From contig NC_071390.1 of NCBI RefSeq assembly GCF_022682495.2, positions 105,944,294 through 106,008,293 on the forward strand: a stretch of 64,000 nucleotides of DNA, in the 5' to 3' direction. The position numbers and the translations under genes were made by a program. This DNA is from Desmodus rotundus. Taxonomy: Eukaryota > Chordata > Mammalia > Chiroptera > Phyllostomidae. Positions 61,595 through 64,000 of the stretch are shown here, piece after piece (the first letter of the stretch is position 1; each line of letters starts with the position of its first letter). The notes below the pieces were generated by a model. The model saw only the letters and a list, made by a program, of their open reading frames with translations, did not search any database and was not told where the DNA came from.

Positions 61595-61790
61595 GTGAGT
61601 GGGCTGGTTTTGAGACTCAGCTCTGTATGTGAATCACCTGGGGGGACTTTTAGGAAAACAGATTTCCAGGCCCCTAACTAAGGGTTGATTTCATGCCTGT
61701 CCTTGGTAATTGGCATCAATATACATGTTTAAGGCCCCCATAGGAACCCTTCTCTGCACCTGGGTCAGGAATCTTCAGTAAGGCCTGTCT
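61595..61790 (+). mobile_element. Probable MER5-like hAT fragment
   Basis: Contains 'gaatcacctggggggactt', then 'gatttccaggcccctaac', following the order of MER5-type consensus ('catcacctgggaacttgtta...attctcgggcccc'). Confidence 0.5.
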
Positions 61791-62400
61791 GGCCTTGCTG
61801 TCTACTTTATTCCCAGTGAGAAGGCACCTACGCAGGGTGTTGAGCTGGGGGTTTCACAGTGGACTTGCTTTTAGAAGTGCTGTATAGAGAGCATGCTGGG
61901 GAAGTAAGGGACACATTAGGGAACTGTGACAATATAGTTGCACACAGTCTGGACAGGTCCATGCATCTGAGCAGTGAAGTAGATTCAGGTGTACTTGCAC
62001 CTGATCCCTCTCATCAGCAACTATTTAAAACTGGTGGTTGGAGAGAAAGCACCTGAACCAGGAGCTGCTTTTTCCATTTCCTGGGATGGGAAAAACCAAG
62101 GGACAGAAAGATGGGCAAGTGGGATCAATAATCCAGTATGGACATATTGAGATTGAAAGATCCAAGTCAGAAGGTGAACAGCCAGGTGAGAGTGAGGAGA
62201 ACTGAACCCATTTGTCCACAAGATCCATCTCCACACACGATTCCTTAAGAAACAAGAACGCTGGTGCTGATTCCCCTCTCTGTTGACCATAGTATTTTCA
62301 CCCACACAATAAGGAAGTTTACACAGTAAGACGGAACTGTCATTTCAGTGTGAAAGTGTGCTGATGTGTGTTGTTTCCTTCCAGTAGCAAGAACACAGCA
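61791..62400. other. No gene recognised
   Basis: Balanced composition. Overlapping frames of 65-94 codons on both strands show no known family. Confidence 0.45.
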
Positions 62401-62404
62401 GAAA

Positions 62405-62995
62405 GCAAGTCACTAACATGATTACAGTAAGTCCTCACTTACTGTTGTCGGTAGGTTCCTGGTAGGTTCTTGAAAACTGCAACTTTAAGTGAAATGACAT
62501 AGAAGGAAACCAAGCTTACCTTAAGAGAACTGATATAAATGGGAGTGAAGTCCTGTGGCCTATTTCTGGTCACAAAAACATTAGAGTTCTAAATAAAAAC
62601 CCAAACTCTTCTAACATGAAATCATTGAAGGATGTGGGAACCACACATCCATTGAAGAAAGATAATAAACTCAAGTCAGATCATCATTTTCCTACCTTTT
62701 GATCCCAGTTCAGGGGCACGAGTGTCAGAGTCACTCCCAGCAGCTCAGAGCACAGGAGAGACCCACCCTGGACAGGACACCATCCATCACAGAGCCACTC
62801 ACACCCACACACACTCAGATGGGGACAAGATGGGGACAAGGCAGACACATCAGCCATCTTCCTCACAGAGCTTTGGCGTGTAAGAGAAAACCTGGGTCCC
62901 AGAGAGAAACCATTTGTGCAGACGTGGGGAGACCGCTGCACAGACCTACCTGGCTGAGGAGCGCTATTTCTCATCGATGTTACACCTAAACGCCA
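62405..62995. mobile_element. Old DNA-transposon-like repeat
   Basis: 62405-62600 has 'agtcctcacttactgttgtc', 'aaactgcaactttaagtgaa' and 'tatttctggtcacaaaaaca'; 62690-62990 has 'gagccactcacacccacaca' and 'tgtgcagacgtggggagac'. Both blocks belong to one mammal-wide consensus as I remember it; family name not assigned. Confidence 0.5.
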
Positions 62996-63279
62996 TTACT
63001 CCAGGACCTGCTGCACGTGGGGAACAGAGATCTGACCCCTAAGTTGCATTCTGTGAGGCAAAACCCTGAAGCTCAAGGTGGCTGAAAGAGGTTTGAGAGC
63101 TGGTCGACCCTGCAGGCCCCTCTCCCTTGTTCTAGGGGAACCTGAAAGGACACCTTGCAGTGGCTCCCCTGGGAGCAGAAGGTCTGTGGGTCCCTGGTCA
63201 CCAATAAGCCAGAAGCTGAGGAAGTTGATAAGGTGACTGATCCCCGACAGTGCTGACAGCAATTACAGCCAGGGCGCTC
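62996..63279. other. No gene recognised
   Basis: GC-richer than most of the window. The 136-codon minus frame (63483-63073) overlaps the adjoining repeat and is not gene-like. Confidence 0.4.
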
Positions 63280-63645
63280 TGTCTTGGACTGCTGGGGCTG
63301 CTGGACCAGGATCCCATAGACTGGGGGCCTGTGAGGGACAGACGTTGACCTTTCACTCTTCTGGAGGCTGAAAGTCCAGATGGAGGTACCGGCAAGGTGG
63401 GGCCTAGTGAGCCTGCTTTCTGGTTGCACAGACATACCTCCTCCTCCCACCCCCGCCATGTCCTCGAGTGGCGAAAAGGGCAAATGTGTCTCTGGCTTCT
63501 CTATACTAGGGCACTAACCTTATAATGAAGGCTTCACCCTCAGGGCCTCATCACCTCCCACAGGCCCCACCTGCCCGCACTGTCACCTGGGATGGAGGAT
63601 TCAACATCTGGACTGGGGAGACACAGACATTCAGTCTGAAGCATC
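63280..63645. mobile_element. Ancient interspersed repeat, unassigned
   Basis: Matches a familiar mammalian consensus through 'ctgaaagtccagatggaggt', 'gccatgtcctcgagtggcg', 'agggcactaaccttataatg' and 'cacaggccccacctgcc', then 'gacacagacattcagtctga'. No coding content. Confidence 0.5.
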
Positions 63646-64000
63646 CACCCAATTCCAGGACTAACTTCATCTCTCAAAGCAGTCCCAATGAAACAAAACT
63701 TTATCCTTCACACCCCCAGTAAATTCCACCTTTCAATATCCATTTTCAAGATAATAGGAAACACTGAAATTTTAAAAATCAACCAGAAAAATTTTCAGTG
63801 AGTTTTGACTAAAAGCAGTTGTCATCTTCTACCAGAAACAGCCATCTGAGACTCAACACCACCTTCAGAAACCTGGCTTCCTGGAATTTGCTCAAACTCA
63901 TGCCATCTTGCCTGACATGGTAGCATGTTTAATGCCACCTTATGAACTATGAACAATTTCATTATGGGGAATATAAGTACAGTTCATATGATGTCAAATT
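63646..64000. other. No gene recognised
   Basis: Nothing identifiable up to the window end. Confidence 0.45.

Noticed and set aside
63073..63483. 136-codon minus-strand frame near the window end
   Set aside because: Overlaps an old interspersed repeat; no recognisable domain.
1..64000. CRISPR arrays, operons, phage or bacterial mobile elements
   Set aside because: Repeat content, base composition and absence of coding density show vertebrate nuclear DNA; no regularly spaced short repeats were seen.
1..64000. Endogenous retrovirus or other viral insertion
   Set aside because: No paired LTRs, primer-binding site or retroviral reading frames were recognised; the reverse-transcriptase remnants all fit L1.

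Overview
This window looks like non-coding genomic DNA from a bat. The evidence is eight copies of a tRNA-derived SINE with the Chiroptera (Ves-type) layout: a tRNA-like head that begins 'ccctggctggtgtggctcag', a C/T-rich middle ('tctccctc' runs) and an A/AAAT-rich tail. These sit among L1 elements of several ages, MIR SINEs and hAT-type DNA transposon remnants. I find no intact protein-coding gene, rRNA, tRNA gene or CRISPR array. The longest reading frames are only about 150 codons, and most lie in L1 sequence or are chance frames. The window is intergenic or inside a long intron; the sequence alone cannot say which.

Layout. 1-3038: 5' half of an L1 on the minus strand (long 5'UTR, decayed ORF1). 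3041-10377: left arm of a large inverted duplication. 10378-30981: spacer with L1 fragments, two hAT-like elements, MIRs, a probable unidentified retrocopy, a GC-rich block and the longest repeat-poor tract (about 13.8-19.4 kb). 30982 to about 39120: right arm. 37529-45190: a decayed, nearly full-length L1 on the plus strand whose 5' end lies in the right arm, with two younger L1 tails inside it. 45190-49540: a repeat-poor block with two conserved-looking stretches, then an ancient LINE-like repeat. 49540-57650: piled-up L1 sequence, including two long opposing L1 3' halves. 57650-64000: L1M tail, SINE, GA-rich minisatellite and old DNA-transposon-like repeats.

The main discovery is the inverted duplication. 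Bases 3041-10377 read on the minus strand align, segment after segment and in the same order, with 30982-39120 read on the plus strand. Shared content includes an L1 5'UTR with two tandem subunits, the older L1 piece it abuts, several kilobases with no repeat I recognise, another ancient interspersed repeat, and the 3'UTR of an old L1. Divergence is uneven: I counted 8 mismatches in one 125-base stretch, and roughly one in five in another. Each arm carries its own later SINE and L1 insertions at sites that are empty in the other arm, so this is an old duplication and not an assembly artefact. The left arm continues beyond the window start behind the terminal L1, so the full length is unknown. 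All similarity statements are by-eye alignments; no search was run.
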